Assembly: GCA_963728125.1 (NCBI GenBank)
Contig: CAVSIZ010000003.1
Span: 1 to 64,000 of the forward strand
Length of the DNA stretch: 64,000 nt
Reading direction: 5' to 3'
Source of the DNA: CAWDCV01 sp963728125
GTDB taxonomy: Bacteria; Actinomycetota; Actinomycetes; CAWDCV01
In this document: in pieces, positions 35,076 to 43,919 of the stretch
Position numbering within the stretch: position 1 is the first letter of the stretch
Layout: each line of letters starts with the position of its first letter
Program-made: the position numbers and the translations under genes
Notes under the pieces: generated by a model
What the model was told of the DNA's origin: nothing
The model's database searches: none
Seen by the model: the letters and a program-made list of their open reading frames with translations, nothing else

Positions 35076-35167
35076 GGATAATCGTCAAGAATTGTTTTAC
35101 TTGGTCCGTGCCAATTCTGCTGTGGACGAGCCCGGAATTGTCGGTGACGGGGTTTACGCTTTTCTTC

Positions 35168-36473
35168 ATGGCCACCGATCTGCGAACCGCGCTGCGCATG
35201 TACGAGGCCGGCGCGCGCGCGATCCTGGACGTGGACTGGTCGGTGGAGATCGACGATGAGCTGCTCGACGGGGTACGCCGCATGGACCGGGTGGAGCGGC
35301 AGCTGCCGGCCGGGCGCAGCGCCGCCTTGGCGGAGGTGAAGGTCCGCGGGCTAGCGGAGCAGCACGGCTGCCGGTCGGATGCGGCGTTGCTGCGGCAGCT
35401 GCTGAACTGTTCGGCGGCGGCGGCGGGATCGTGGCTGTCGCAGGCGGATGACCTCGTCCCTGGCCGGTCGTTGTCGACGGGCGAGTTGTTGCCGCCGCGC
35501 CACCCAGCGCTCGCGCAGGCGGTCGCCGTGGGGGAGGTGAGCGCTGAGCACGTGCGGTTGATTCGGCACACGATGCGTCGCATCCCGAACACCATTGATC
35601 AGCCGACCCGGGACCAGGCGGAGAAGGACCTCGTGGAGCATGCCCGCACTCTCGATCCCGATCAGCTCAGGCACGCGTGCGCGCGGCTGCTGATGTGCCT
35701 GGACCCGGACGGATCTCTGGGCTCCACCGACGAGGAGCGGCGGCGGCAGCGGGCGTTCACGATCGGCCGGCAGGATCGGCACGGCATGTACCCGGTGCAC
35801 CGGCCTGCTCGACCCGGAGACCGGCGCGCTGCTGCGCGCGGCGTTGGAACCGCTCGCCGGGCCCAGGCACACCGCGCAGGAACGCGACATGCGGACCGTG
35901 TCGCAGCGGATGCACGACGCCGTCCGCGACGCCGCCAAACTGATGCTGGCCTCCGGGGACCTGCCGTCCCAGGCCGGGGTGCCCGCGACGCTGTTCATCA
36001 CCGCGAAGCTGGACGACCTCGAACGCGGGACGGGGCATGTAACCACCGCGCACGGCGGACTGCTCCCGATCCGCGACGTGCTCCGCCTCGCGGCGAACGC
36101 CCGGCTGGTGCCGGCGGTGTTCGACACCGACGGGGAACCGCTGTGGCTCGGCCGAAGCCAGCGCCTCGCGTCCAGACCCCAGCGCCACATCCTCACCGTC
36201 ATGGATAAGGGCTGCGTCTACCCCGGCTGCGATGTGCCGGCGACCCGGTGTGAGGTGATGCACCTGCATGACTGGGTGAAGGGCGGTCCCACCAACATCG
36301 ACAACCTCGCGTTGGGTTGCGACTACCACCATCACCGGTTCGGCGAATGGACACTGGAACGCCGTAATGGGCGGGTGTGGTGCATTCCGCCGATGTGGGT
36401 CGACCCCGCCAAACGACCGAGAATCAATTCCGTGTTCCACGACCCCGAATTACCTATACCGCCGCCCGAGTAA
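35168..36473 (+). CDS. 13E12/DUF222 protein with HNH endonuclease domain (one frameshift)
   Basis: A protein of the DUF222/13E12 family that is found in many copies in mycobacteria and relatives. The N-terminal DUF222 helical domain begins MATDLRTALRMYEAGARAIL; the C-terminal HNH nuclease has paired Cys (CVYPGCDVPATRC), the His stretch VMHLHDWVKGGPT and the NLALGCDYHHHR end. The frame breaks near 35800: before it GRQDRHGMYPVH, after it GLLDPETGALLRAALEPL, so one C too many is likely at 35800-35801. The ATG at 35168 follows TACGCT (35155-35160) by 7 bases. The family is mobile-like and its function is unproven. Confidence 0.75.
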
Positions 36474-36641
36474 TTCGCCACGGAATTCGTACCGCATGGG
36501 GCGTATGGCCGCGAGGCGACGTACTGCACCGGGTGTAGGCGAGATCGAGCCTGCGGGGCGACGACGAGGGGTGTGTGCGCGAGCAGGCTGGTTTCCAGCG
36601 TCGGCACGAGAGCCGGCAGTGCACGAGGAGATGAGAACGCG

Positions 36642-37094
36642 ATGAGTACCAACGAACAGGAGGCGGGACCGCGGCGGGTACGTGCCGGCGATGCTGAACG
36701 GGAGCGAGCGGTCGAGCAGCTGCGACGCCACCACGAGGAGGGACGGCTCGACAGCGACGAGTTCACCGAGCGCATGGAGGTGGCGCTGGCCGCTCGCTGG
36801 GTCGACGAACTTCCAGGGCTCCTCACCGACCTCCCGGGACTCGACCGGGTCGCGTCGACTGATCCGCAGAGCCGCCGCGGCGAGGGAGCTCGTGGCCGAC
36901 GCGGTCAATGGCGTCCGTTCGCTCCCGTGGTCGGCCCGATCGTCGCGGTCGTGGTGGTGCTCGCCGTGATCGGATCGATCGGCGCTATCGCGAACGGCTT
37001 CTTCCCGTTCCCGCTGCTCTGGCTGCTGTTCGGGCTCTTCCTGTTCAAGCCGTGGTTTCGGCACCGGTTCCATCACGCGAGTCGCCAGCAGTAG
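36642..37094 (+). CDS. DUF1707 (SHOCT-like) membrane protein
   Basis: A 150-residue protein with an N-terminal DUF1707 domain: RVRAGDAERERAVEQLRRHH and EEGRLDSDEFTERMEVALAA, a helical domain common in actinobacteria and sometimes linked to membrane stress or signalling. Two TM helices follow (about residues 96-118 and 123-140), ending in a short His/Arg-rich tail. The ATG at 36642 starts the homology; the frame is open upstream. The gene converges on pepA with stops adjacent. Confidence 0.75.
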   Translation: MSTNEQEAGPRRVRAGDAERERAVEQLRRHHEEGRLDSDEFTERMEVALAARWVDELPGLLTDLPGLDRVASTDPQSRRGEGARGRRGQWRPFAPVVGPIVAVVVVLAVIGSIGAIANGFFPFPLLWLLFGLFLFKPWFRHRFHHASRQQ

Positions 37095-38645
37095 CTACAG
37101 AGTCAGCCGCCCGTCGGCGATGTCGCGGGCGAGCTGAACCAGGGTGCGAACGCCGGCGCCGGTGCCGCCCTTGGGGGTGTAGCCGTACGCCTCACCCTCA
37201 TTGAAGGATGGGCCGGCGATGTCGAGGTGAACCCAGGGCAGCCCGTCCGGCACGAACTCGCGCAGGAACAGGCCAGCCACGAGCATGCCGCCGAAACGCT
37301 CACCCATGTTGGCGATGTCGGCCACGTCGGTGTCCATCGACTTCCGCAGCTCGTCCGGCAGCGGCATGGGCCACATCTGCTCTCCGGCCCGGGTCGCGGC
37401 GTCGTGTACGGAAGCGCGCACCGCGTCGTCGTTGGACATGATCGCCGAGGTACGGCTCCCCAGGGCGATGAGCTGGGCACCAGTGAGCGTGGCAATGTCG
37501 ACGAGCAGGTCCGGCTTCTCCTCGCTGGCCCGCACGATCGCGTCGGCGAGCACGAGCCGGCCCTCGGCGTCGGTGTTGAGCACCTCCACGGTGCGGCCGC
37601 CGTACATGGTGAGCACGTCCGACGGTCGCTGCGCGGTGCCGGACGGCATGTTCTCGGCCAGCGGCGCCCACCCCGTGACGTTGACCGGGATGCCGAGCTG
37701 CGCGATGGCGACCATCGCGGCGACGACGGCCGCAGCGCCGCTCATGTCGGCCTTCATCCACTCCATGCCCTGGGACGTCTTCAGGGACAGGCCGCCGGAG
37801 TCGAACGTGATGCCCTTACCGACAAGAGCGAGATGCTTGGTGGCCTTACGCGGTCGGTACGCGATCCGGACCAGGCGCGGCGGGTTCGTCGAGCCCTGCC
37901 CGACGCCGAGGATGCCGCCGTAACCGCCGTCGGCGAGCGCGGATTCGTCGAGCACCTCCACGTCGAGGCCGACCTTGTGCTCGCGCGGCAAGCCGACGGC
38001 AATGTCGGCGAACTCCACCGGATGCAGGTCAGACGGTGGAGTGTTGACCAGGTCCCGGGTGAGGCCTACCGCCGCAGCGACAGTGGCCGCGTCGTTGACG
38101 GCCGCCTTGACGGCCTTGTCTTTGGCGCTCGGGGTGAGCAGGACCAGCTGCTCGACACCGGGCTTGTGCTCGGGCTGCGAGGCGACGCGGTAGCGGTGGA
38201 AGGTGTACGACCCGAACAGCGCGCCCTCGGCGACCGCCCCCGCCTGCGCGGCGCTGCTGGCGGGCAGTGCCAACCCCACCGAAGCCGTCCCCGCTAACGC
38301 CCGGACGGCTGCGCCAGCGGCGCGACGCAGCGCCTCGAGATGAGCGGGATCGTCGGCGTCGTCCGGTGCCGGCCCGAGTCCGACGACGACAACGACGTCA
38401 GCGCGGAGCGCACCAAGGGTGGCGACCTTCGTCACGCTGCCGACCTTGCCGGTGCCGCTGAGGGCGGCCACCGTGCTGGCGAGGCGGCCACGCAGGGCCT
38501 TGTCGACGGCTCGCGCCTCGCTGCTGAGGACGAGATCGCCCGTCCCGTTGGAGCGGCGAGTGCCGGCTTCCGGTCGTACGCCGACGACGAGCGCATCCAC
38601 GGCGGCCTTGGCGGCGGCGGTCTTGCTTAGGCGAATCGTGGTCAC
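37095..38645 (-). CDS. pepA: Leucyl aminopeptidase (M17)
   Basis: Cytosolic zinc/manganese aminopeptidase that removes N-terminal residues in protein turnover. The 516-residue product has the metal-site signature NTDAEGRLVLADAI and KGITFDSGGLSLK, with MKADMSGAAAVV also in place. The GTG at 38645 gives the standard family length. The N-terminal third (residues 1-170) is the variable macro-like domain. It is divergent from gcvT, a common actinobacterial neighbour. Confidence 0.94.
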   Translation of the reverse strand: MTTIRLSKTAAAKAAVDALVVGVRPEAGTRRSNGTGDLVLSSEARAVDKALRGRLASTVAALSGTGKVGSVTKVATLGALRADVVVVVGLGPAPDDADDPAHLEALRRAAGAAVRALAGTASVGLALPASSAAQAGAVAEGALFGSYTFHRYRVASQPEHKPGVEQLVLLTPSAKDKAVKAAVNDAATVAAAVGLTRDLVNTPPSDLHPVEFADIAVGLPREHKVGLDVEVLDESALADGGYGGILGVGQGSTNPPRLVRIAYRPRKATKHLALVGKGITFDSGGLSLKTSQGMEWMKADMSGAAAVVAAMVAIAQLGIPVNVTGWAPLAENMPSGTAQRPSDVLTMYGGRTVEVLNTDAEGRLVLADAIVRASEEKPDLLVDIATLTGAQLIALGSRTSAIMSNDDAVRASVHDAATRAGEQMWPMPLPDELRKSMDTDVADIANMGERFGGMLVAGLFLREFVPDGLPWVHLDIAGPSFNEGEAYGYTPKGGTGAGVRTLVQLARDIADGRLTL

Positions 38646-38684
38646 GTAACGGTCCCGTCATCGGCTCCAGTAACCGGCCGATGC

Positions 38685-38690
38685 TAGCGT
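38685..38690 (+). promoter_or_regulatory. Putative -10 for leaderless gcvT
   Basis: TAGCGT lies 8 bases before the GTG at 38699 (and only 2 before an in-frame GTG at 38693). The geometry favours 38699 as the start of a leaderless message. Confidence 0.35.
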
Positions 38691-38698
38691 CGGTGTGC

Positions 38699-39817
38699 GT
38701 GACGTTCGCTCCTGCAGCCGCGCTCCGGCACAGCCCTCTCTACGAGCGGCACGCAGCACTCGGGGCGAAGCTCGCCGACTTCGGCGGGTGGGAGATGCCC
38801 ATCGAGTACCCGGGTGGCGGCGTCATCAAGGAACACACCGCGGTCCGTACGGCCGTGGGCATCTTCGACGTCAGCCATCTTGGCAAGGCGGCGATTCGCG
38901 GCGAAGGTGCCGCGGCATTCGTCCAGGAGACGTTGAGCAATGACCTGGACCGCATCCACCCGGGCAAGGCGCAGTACACCCTCTGCGTCGACGACGCGTC
39001 CGGCGGCGTTGTCGACGATCTGATCGCCTACCTGCGTGCCAGCGACGACGTGTTCCTCGTGCCCAATGCCGCCAATGCCGTCGGCGTCATCCAGCGGCTG
39101 CGTGACGCCGCTCCAGCGTCGGTCGAGGTCGTCGACGAGCACGAGGCGTACGGCGTGCTCGCGGTGCAGGGTCCGAACAGCGCTCAGCTCCTCGCTGACG
39201 TGGGCATCAGCACCGGACACGACTACATGTCCTTTGTGGAAACCAGCTGGCAGGACCGCGACGTCGTCGTCTGCCGCACCGGCTACACCGGTGAGCACGG
39301 CTACGAGCTGCTGCCTCGGTGGGACGACACGGGGGACCTGTGGGACGCGTTGCTCGAGGCCGGGCAGGCGTACGGCGCCTTGCCGTGTGGCCTTGGCGCC
39401 CGCGACACGCTGCGTACCGAGATGGGGTACCCGCTCCACGGGCAGGACCTCACTCTCGACATCACCCCGGTCCAGGCCCGACTCGGCTGGGCCGTCGGCT
39501 GGAAGAAGCCTGCGTTCTGGGGACGCGACGTCCTCGTCGCCGAACGCGAGGCCGGGCCGCGGCGATTGCTGCGCGGACTAGAAGCCACCGACCGGGGTAT
39601 TCCTCGACCGCACATGCAGGTACGCGGCAGCGACGGCGCGTCCGTGGGTGAGGTCACCAGCGGCACCTTCTCGCCGACGCGGCGCATCGGGATCGGCCTT
39701 GCCCTCCTGGCGTCGGACGTCAGCGAGGGAGATGTCGTCTCCGTCGACGTGCGCGGTCGCACATCTGCCATGCGCGTCGTCAAGCCACCGTTCGTTCAAC
39801 CCTCTGCTGCGAGCTGA
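38699..39817 (+). CDS. gcvT: Glycine cleavage system aminomethyltransferase (T protein)
   Basis: Moves the aminomethyl group from the lipoyl H protein to tetrahydrofolate, releasing ammonia. About 372 residues with the family motifs HAALGAKLADFGGWEMPIEY, GIFDVSHLGK, CRTGYTGEHGYELL and LRTEMGYPLHGQDL. GTG at 38699 follows a TAGCGT hexamer; an in-frame GTG at 38693 is possible. It is another lipoate-dependent enzyme partner in this window. The stop overlaps the next ATG by one base. Confidence 0.92.
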   Translation: MTFAPAAALRHSPLYERHAALGAKLADFGGWEMPIEYPGGGVIKEHTAVRTAVGIFDVSHLGKAAIRGEGAAAFVQETLSNDLDRIHPGKAQYTLCVDDASGGVVDDLIAYLRASDDVFLVPNAANAVGVIQRLRDAAPASVEVVDEHEAYGVLAVQGPNSAQLLADVGISTGHDYMSFVETSWQDRDVVVCRTGYTGEHGYELLPRWDDTGDLWDALLEAGQAYGALPCGLGARDTLRTEMGYPLHGQDLTLDITPVQARLGWAVGWKKPAFWGRDVLVAEREAGPRRLLRGLEATDRGIPRPHMQVRGSDGASVGEVTSGTFSPTRRIGIGLALLASDVSEGDVVSVDVRGRTSAMRVVKPPFVQPSAAS

Positions 39818-40518
39818 TGAGTTCTTCCTCCTCGATACCGTCCGAACACCATTCCACCGACGACAAGCCCAGCCCCGCGCTGGACTGGCGGTCCATCGCG
39901 GGCGGCGCAGGAGCGGCCTCGATCGTCGCCTACGCGTCCTCACGACTCGGTGTCGCCGGCACGATCACCGGCGCGGCCATCATGTCGATCGTCGCTGCGG
40001 TGACGTCGACGTACATCGCACGCGCCGCTCATCAAACCGAGCGGCAGGTCCGCAAGGTCACCCAGCAGATGAGTGCCGCCGCGTCCGCGCACGCACCTAC
40101 GGCGGCGGAGCGGCACACAGCCGAAACGGATGTCGCGCTGCCGCACCCGGAGCCAGTGCCCACACCAGAGACCGATACCGAGAACGAGGCCGAACCTGAG
40201 ACCAATGGCTGGGTCTGGCCGTGGCGCAGGATGGCCATCCTCGCCGGTGTGCTCTTCGCCGCGACGATCGCTGTCGTCTACTTCGTCGGCATCGCCAGCA
40301 ATGCCGAGCAGCCGCTCGCCCCGCGCGAGTCTGCACCGCAGCCTGCCGCCACGAATCAGACCGATCAGCAACCGGCTCCTACGGATGACGGGGCGCCAAC
40401 ACCGAGCCCAAGCGCATCGGCCCCGTCGACCGCGACGCCAAGCCCGACGTCCACGGCTACCACCACGAGGACGCCCACCGAACCTCCCGGCACCCCCTCA
40501 CCGACGAGCGGAGGGTGA
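39817..40518 (+). CDS. Two-span membrane protein with Thr/Pro-rich tail
   Basis: A 233-residue protein of unknown function. A Gly/Ala-rich hydrophobic stretch (residues 27-72) is followed by a charged linker, a clear TM helix (about 145-168, MAILAGVLFAATIAVVYFVG), and a 60-residue Pro/Thr/Ser tail likely exposed outside the cell. No catalytic motif is visible. It is coupled to gcvT upstream and overlaps the amidotransferase-like gene downstream by 4 bases. Confidence 0.6.
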   Translation: MSSSSSIPSEHHSTDDKPSPALDWRSIAGGAGAASIVAYASSRLGVAGTITGAAIMSIVAAVTSTYIARAAHQTERQVRKVTQQMSAAASAHAPTAAERHTAETDVALPHPEPVPTPETDTENEAEPETNGWVWPWRRMAILAGVLFAATIAVVYFVGIASNAEQPLAPRESAPQPAATNQTDQQPAPTDDGAPTPSPSASAPSTATPSPTSTATTTRTPTEPPGTPSPTSGG

Positions 40519-41246
40519 GCATGCGTCCCCTCGTCGGCATCACTGCCTACGCCGAGAAGGCCCGCTGGGGTGTCTGGGGCGACGTCCCCGCCGTGCTACT
40601 GCCGGAGCGCTACGTCGCGCATGTGTCGGCCGCGGGCGGCATTCCCGTGCTGCTGCCTCCGCGGCCCGCGCCCGAGCTCGCCGATCGCCTCGACGCGCTC
40701 ATCCTCGCGGGTGGGGCGGATATCGATCCGCGGCGGTATGGCGAGCAGCACGAGACCGGGCTGGAAGCGCTGCGCCCGGACCGGGACGAGGCGGAGCTGG
40801 CTCTCCTCGACGCTGCGGTCGAGCGCGATCTTCCGACGCTCGGGATCTGCCGCGGCATGCAGCTGCTCTGCGTGGCCCACGGGGGAACGCTGATCCAGCA
40901 CCTGCCCGACGTCGTCGGTCATGACAAGCATCGCGCGGTCGTGGGGGAGTACTCCTATCACGATGTGTCGACCGACCCGGGCAGCCGGCTTGCCGGCATC
41001 CTCGGTCGGGACGCAAACGTGCTCTCATACCACCATCAGGGAATCAAATCGTCGGGTCGGCTCACGCCATCTGCGTGGGCCTTCGACGGCACGATCGAAG
41101 GTGTGGAGGATCCACACCGACGTTTCCTCGTCGGTGTGCTCTGGCATCCCGAGGCCGGTACCGACGGGCGGCTGTTCCACAGCCTGGTGGCCGCGGCATC
41201 GAACGGCCGGGAGAACCGCGTGTCGCAGGTTGCGCACGCGCCGTAG
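40515..41246 (+). CDS. Glutamine-amidotransferase-like hydrolase (peptidase C26, PuuD type)
   Basis: A 243-residue class I GATase fold protein of the gamma-glutamyl-GABA hydrolase group. Nucleophile Cys is in LGICRGMQLLCVAHGG, and the catalytic His/Glu in GVLWHPEAGTDGRLF. PuuD-like enzymes cleave gamma-glutamyl amides, for example in putrescine use; other genes of that pathway are absent here, so the substrate is open. The GTG at 40515 overlaps the preceding stop. Confidence 0.82.
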   Translation: MSMRPLVGITAYAEKARWGVWGDVPAVLLPERYVAHVSAAGGIPVLLPPRPAPELADRLDALILAGGADIDPRRYGEQHETGLEALRPDRDEAELALLDAAVERDLPTLGICRGMQLLCVAHGGTLIQHLPDVVGHDKHRAVVGEYSYHDVSTDPGSRLAGILGRDANVLSYHHQGIKSSGRLTPSAWAFDGTIEGVEDPHRRFLVGVLWHPEAGTDGRLFHSLVAAASNGRENRVSQVAHAP

Positions 41247-41267
41247 GAGGGAAACCCTCAGACAGCC

Positions 41268-42137
41268 ATGGAGAGACAGCCATTGCCCACGGGCAACGAC
41301 CAGACCGCAATCATCCCCCAACTCGGCGAGGACCACTTCGATGTGGTCATGCGCGGGTACGACCGACGCCAGGTCGACGAGCGCGTCGCGCGGCTGCGCA
41401 GCCGCGCTCAGGAGCTCGAGAGACGGCTGGAAGCAGCGCAAACCGACGCCTCCGATGCGTGGCGTGAGGTGGAGAGCTTCCGGCAGTCGGCCACCCACGC
41501 GGCGCCCACCGCTCAGCAGCTCGGCGACCGGATCACCGGCCTGCTGCGGCTTGCCGACGAGGAGGCAACCGCTCGTCGGTCCGCCGCCAAGGTCGACGCC
41601 GACCGTCTCACCAAGGAGGCGGAGGAGCGGACCAAGCAGGCCCTGAGCGAGGCCGAGGAGCGGGCGCGCAAGATCCTTACGGAGGCGGAAGAGAAGTCTC
41701 GGCGAAGCGACATCGACGCCCGGCGTCGCATCGACAGCCTCGAGCGGCACCACACCGATCTCGTGCAGCGGATGACCCGGATGCGCGACGTCCTCGTCGA
41801 CCTCCTCGGGCAGGAGCGGGCGGCGAGCGAGGCCGCGAAGCCCGCTCCCAGCTCCGCGCCGGCCGGACAGCCGGGCACACCGGGTGGCAAGGCGGAAGAG
41901 TCGGTCCGGATCGTTGCGGCGCAGCCGTCTGCACAAGCGCCCGCCAACGGCCCCGCCGAGCCGGTCCAGCCCGGTGCCGAGGGACCGGCCCGATCGAACG
42001 GTCGCGACGAGCCGCAGCGGCCCGGTCAGGCCGGGCCACCGCGACCTCAACCGCCGACGACTCAGCCATCAACGACTCAGCCGTCAACCACTCAGGGACC
42101 GATTACTCAGGGACAAAGCGGGCAACGTCGTAGCTAG
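41268..42137 (+). CDS. DivIVA-like coiled-coil protein
   Basis: A 289-residue protein. The N-terminal DivIVA-type motif FDVVMRGYDRRQVDERVARL is followed by a long coiled coil (about residues 40-190), then a low-complexity Pro/Ala/Gln tail with a tandem TTQPS repeat (residues about 264-275). DivIVA-like proteins bind curved membrane or organise polar growth; this one lacks a clear full lipid-binding domain. The gene starts 21 bases after the amidotransferase-like gene. Confidence 0.65.
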   Translation: MERQPLPTGNDQTAIIPQLGEDHFDVVMRGYDRRQVDERVARLRSRAQELERRLEAAQTDASDAWREVESFRQSATHAAPTAQQLGDRITGLLRLADEEATARRSAAKVDADRLTKEAEERTKQALSEAEERARKILTEAEEKSRRSDIDARRRIDSLERHHTDLVQRMTRMRDVLVDLLGQERAASEAAKPAPSSAPAGQPGTPGGKAEESVRIVAAQPSAQAPANGPAEPVQPGAEGPARSNGRDEPQRPGQAGPPRPQPPTTQPSTTQPSTTQGPITQGQSGQRRS

Positions 42138-42182
42138 ACCCGCACCCCGAGCGTTGAGAACCTGCCGCGGTACTTCGACTCG

Positions 42183-42482
42183 ATGACGTCCGCGGAACCT
42201 GCCGGAGGCGACGCGGTACGGACGACGGCGAACGTCGACGGTCAGAAGGTGGAAGGCGAGGCGTGGTTTCGCGTCGACGATGGCGCTCGCCGCATCGAGT
42301 GGGGATCCGAGGGACCGAACGATTACTCGGGCTGGCTGAGCGTCGCCAACGGTGACGATGGCGGGTCGACGGTCGAGGTGCATGTGTCGACCGAGCGGGC
42401 GGCCAACGGGGACGTCGATGAGGGCCTCGAGCAGACGCTGGACAACATCAAGCGGCTCGTGGAGGAGCAGGGCGCGGCCTGA
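42183..42482 (+). CDS. SRPBCC/polyketide-cyclase-like protein, N-terminus missing
   Basis: The product (99 residues from the first ATG) matches the middle and end of an actinobacterial SRPBCC protein: GEAWFRVDDGARRIEWGSEG, GWLSV and the final helix LEQTLDNIKRLVEEQG. The similarity begins earlier, at VENLPRYFDSM (42159-42185), with no start codon between it and the in-frame stop of the preceding gene at 42135-42137. Family members have about 25 residues more at the N-terminus. A small deletion at the gene junction is likely, so this may be a pseudogene. Ligand unknown. Confidence 0.6.
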   Translation: MTSAEPAGGDAVRTTANVDGQKVEGEAWFRVDDGARRIEWGSEGPNDYSGWLSVANGDDGGSTVEVHVSTERAANGDVDEGLEQTLDNIKRLVEEQGAA

Positions 42483-42510
42483 CCCCGGTCCCTGCTCCCT
42501 CCCCGCTGCG

Positions 42511-43245
42511 TCAGCCCAGGTCGAGGCGATCGAGCCACAGGTCGAGTAGCTCTCGCGACCCCAGCACGTCCACCTGGGAATGGTCGACCGACCGGCGGCG
42601 ATAGATCACGGTGAGCACGTCGGTGAGTGGGCCGCGCAGGGCGACCGCCGCCTTCTCGTGGTCGTGCCGCCAGGTCAGGCCGTGGGAACCGGACTCGATG
42701 AACCACTCGGCCGCCAGGTCAGGATCAGTGTCGGTGGCGTGCAGGTGCAGGTTCGCCGCTGAGCCGTGCAGTCGATCGAGCGCCGGCCCGTGGTCAGGCC
42801 GCGGGCTGGCAACGTTCTCGAGCAGCTCGTCGATGGCGTCCACCGCGAGCTGCGGATCGATGGTGTAGTCGGTGTCGAGGGCGAACGCTGCGTCGGCCCG
42901 GTGAATGGCGAGGTCGTGCATGGCGCGACGTACCCAGAACGCTGTCGGCAACGTGAAGCCGCCAAACTCAGCCGGGTGATCGGCCCCGGCAGCCCGCAGC
43001 GTGCGCGAGAACGTCATGCCAGCATCGGCAACATTCTGTGGCGCGTCGTCGGCCACCTCGACATCGCGAACCGCAGCTTCGAGAGTGATCAAGTTGCCGA
43101 CGACATGCCCCTGCAGGTCCGCGAGAGTCCAACCCGGACAGGTCGGCACCGGTCGCGACAGGTCGGCGTCGCGGAGAAGCTCATCGAGCAGATTCGCCTG
43201 ACGGATGACCTCGTCGCAGCACCGGTCGTACGAGAACTCCATCAT
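42511..43245 (-). CDS. Mycothiol-dependent maleylpyruvate isomerase-like protein (TIGR03083)
   Basis: A 244-residue DinB-like four-helix protein of the mycothiol-dependent transferase group. The N-terminal motif PTCPGWTLADLQGHVVGN is the family's metal/thiol region. Homologues catalyse mycothiol-assisted isomerisation or transfer, and the presence supports an actinobacterial host that makes mycothiol. Its ATG overlaps the stop of the upstream reductase gene by 4 bases. The reaction is unknown. Confidence 0.75.
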   Translation of the reverse strand: MMEFSYDRCCDEVIRQANLLDELLRDADLSRPVPTCPGWTLADLQGHVVGNLITLEAAVRDVEVADDAPQNVADAGMTFSRTLRAAGADHPAEFGGFTLPTAFWVRRAMHDLAIHRADAAFALDTDYTIDPQLAVDAIDELLENVASPRPDHGPALDRLHGSAANLHLHATDTDPDLAAEWFIESGSHGLTWRHDHEKAAVALRGPLTDVLTVIYRRRSVDHSQVDVLGSRELLDLWLDRLDLG

Positions 43246-43883
43246 CGCGCGACGCGGTAGCTCACGTGCGTCACTGCGGGGGAGTCGACGACGCGGGTGA
43301 TCTCCAGCGGGGGCAGGTCGGAGCCCACGGCGTCGAAGAGGCGCGTGCCACTGCCCAGCAGGATCGGCGCGATGTGAACCTGGAACCTGTCGACGAGCCC
43401 GGCCCGGAGGTACTGCTGAATGACGTCAGCGCCGCCACCGATGCCGACGTCCTTGCCTCCCGCCGCCGATCGCGCCTGCTCGAGCGCGGATTCGATGCCA
43501 TCCGTCACGAACGTGAAGGTGGTTCCGCCCTGCATCTGCAGCGGTTCGTGTGGATGGTGGGTGAGGACGAAGACGGGCATTCGAAACGGCGGGTCGTCAC
43601 CCCACCAGCCGGTCCACGACTCGTCCCATGGGCCTGGGCCGCCGCCGAACATCCCTCGACCCATGATCTCGGCACCGATGGTGTCCATCGCCTCGGCGAG
43701 CACATCGGCGTCCTGGTTCCGCGTCCCTCCTGGCATGTTGTGCCGTTCGTGGAAGCTCTCCAGGTCGTACGCCCACTCGTGCAGACGTTCGCCGCCGTCG
43801 CCCAGCGGCGCCTCGGTGCGCGGGTTGGGTCCCGCGACGAACCCATCGAGAGACATGCTGATGTCGAACGTGAGCTGTGACAT
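43242..43883 (-). CDS. Dihydrofolate-reductase-like (RibD C-terminal domain) protein
   Basis: A 213-residue reductase-like protein of the YyaP/YwjB group. It starts LTFDISMSLDGFVAGPNPR, as the family does, and carries the NADPH-binding GGKDVGIGGGADVIQQYLRAG. Homologues resemble the RibD reductase domain but are not proven riboflavin enzymes. Its stop overlaps the start of the downstream mycothiol-enzyme gene, suggesting an operon. Confidence 0.8.
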   Translation of the reverse strand: MSQLTFDISMSLDGFVAGPNPRTEAPLGDGGERLHEWAYDLESFHERHNMPGGTRNQDADVLAEAMDTIGAEIMGRGMFGGGPGPWDESWTGWWGDDPPFRMPVFVLTHHPHEPLQMQGGTTFTFVTDGIESALEQARSAAGGKDVGIGGGADVIQQYLRAGLVDRFQVHIAPILLGSGTRLFDAVGSDLPPLEITRVVDSPAVTHVSYRVAR

Positions 43884-43919
43884 GGCGATCCTCAGGTGGT
43901 CATAAGTGGGTTAGCTGCC

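Noticed and set aside
35016..35167. Replication origin
   Set aside because: Only one DnaA box, and none of the usual origin genes are near.
38560..38700. Glycine riboswitch before gcvT
   Set aside because: The short pepA-gcvT gap cannot hold one, and gcvT appears leaderless.
41268..42137. DivIVA-like gene as the cell-pole protein Wag31
   Set aside because: The N-terminal motif is present, but the rest differs from Wag31 and the usual division-cluster neighbours are absent.
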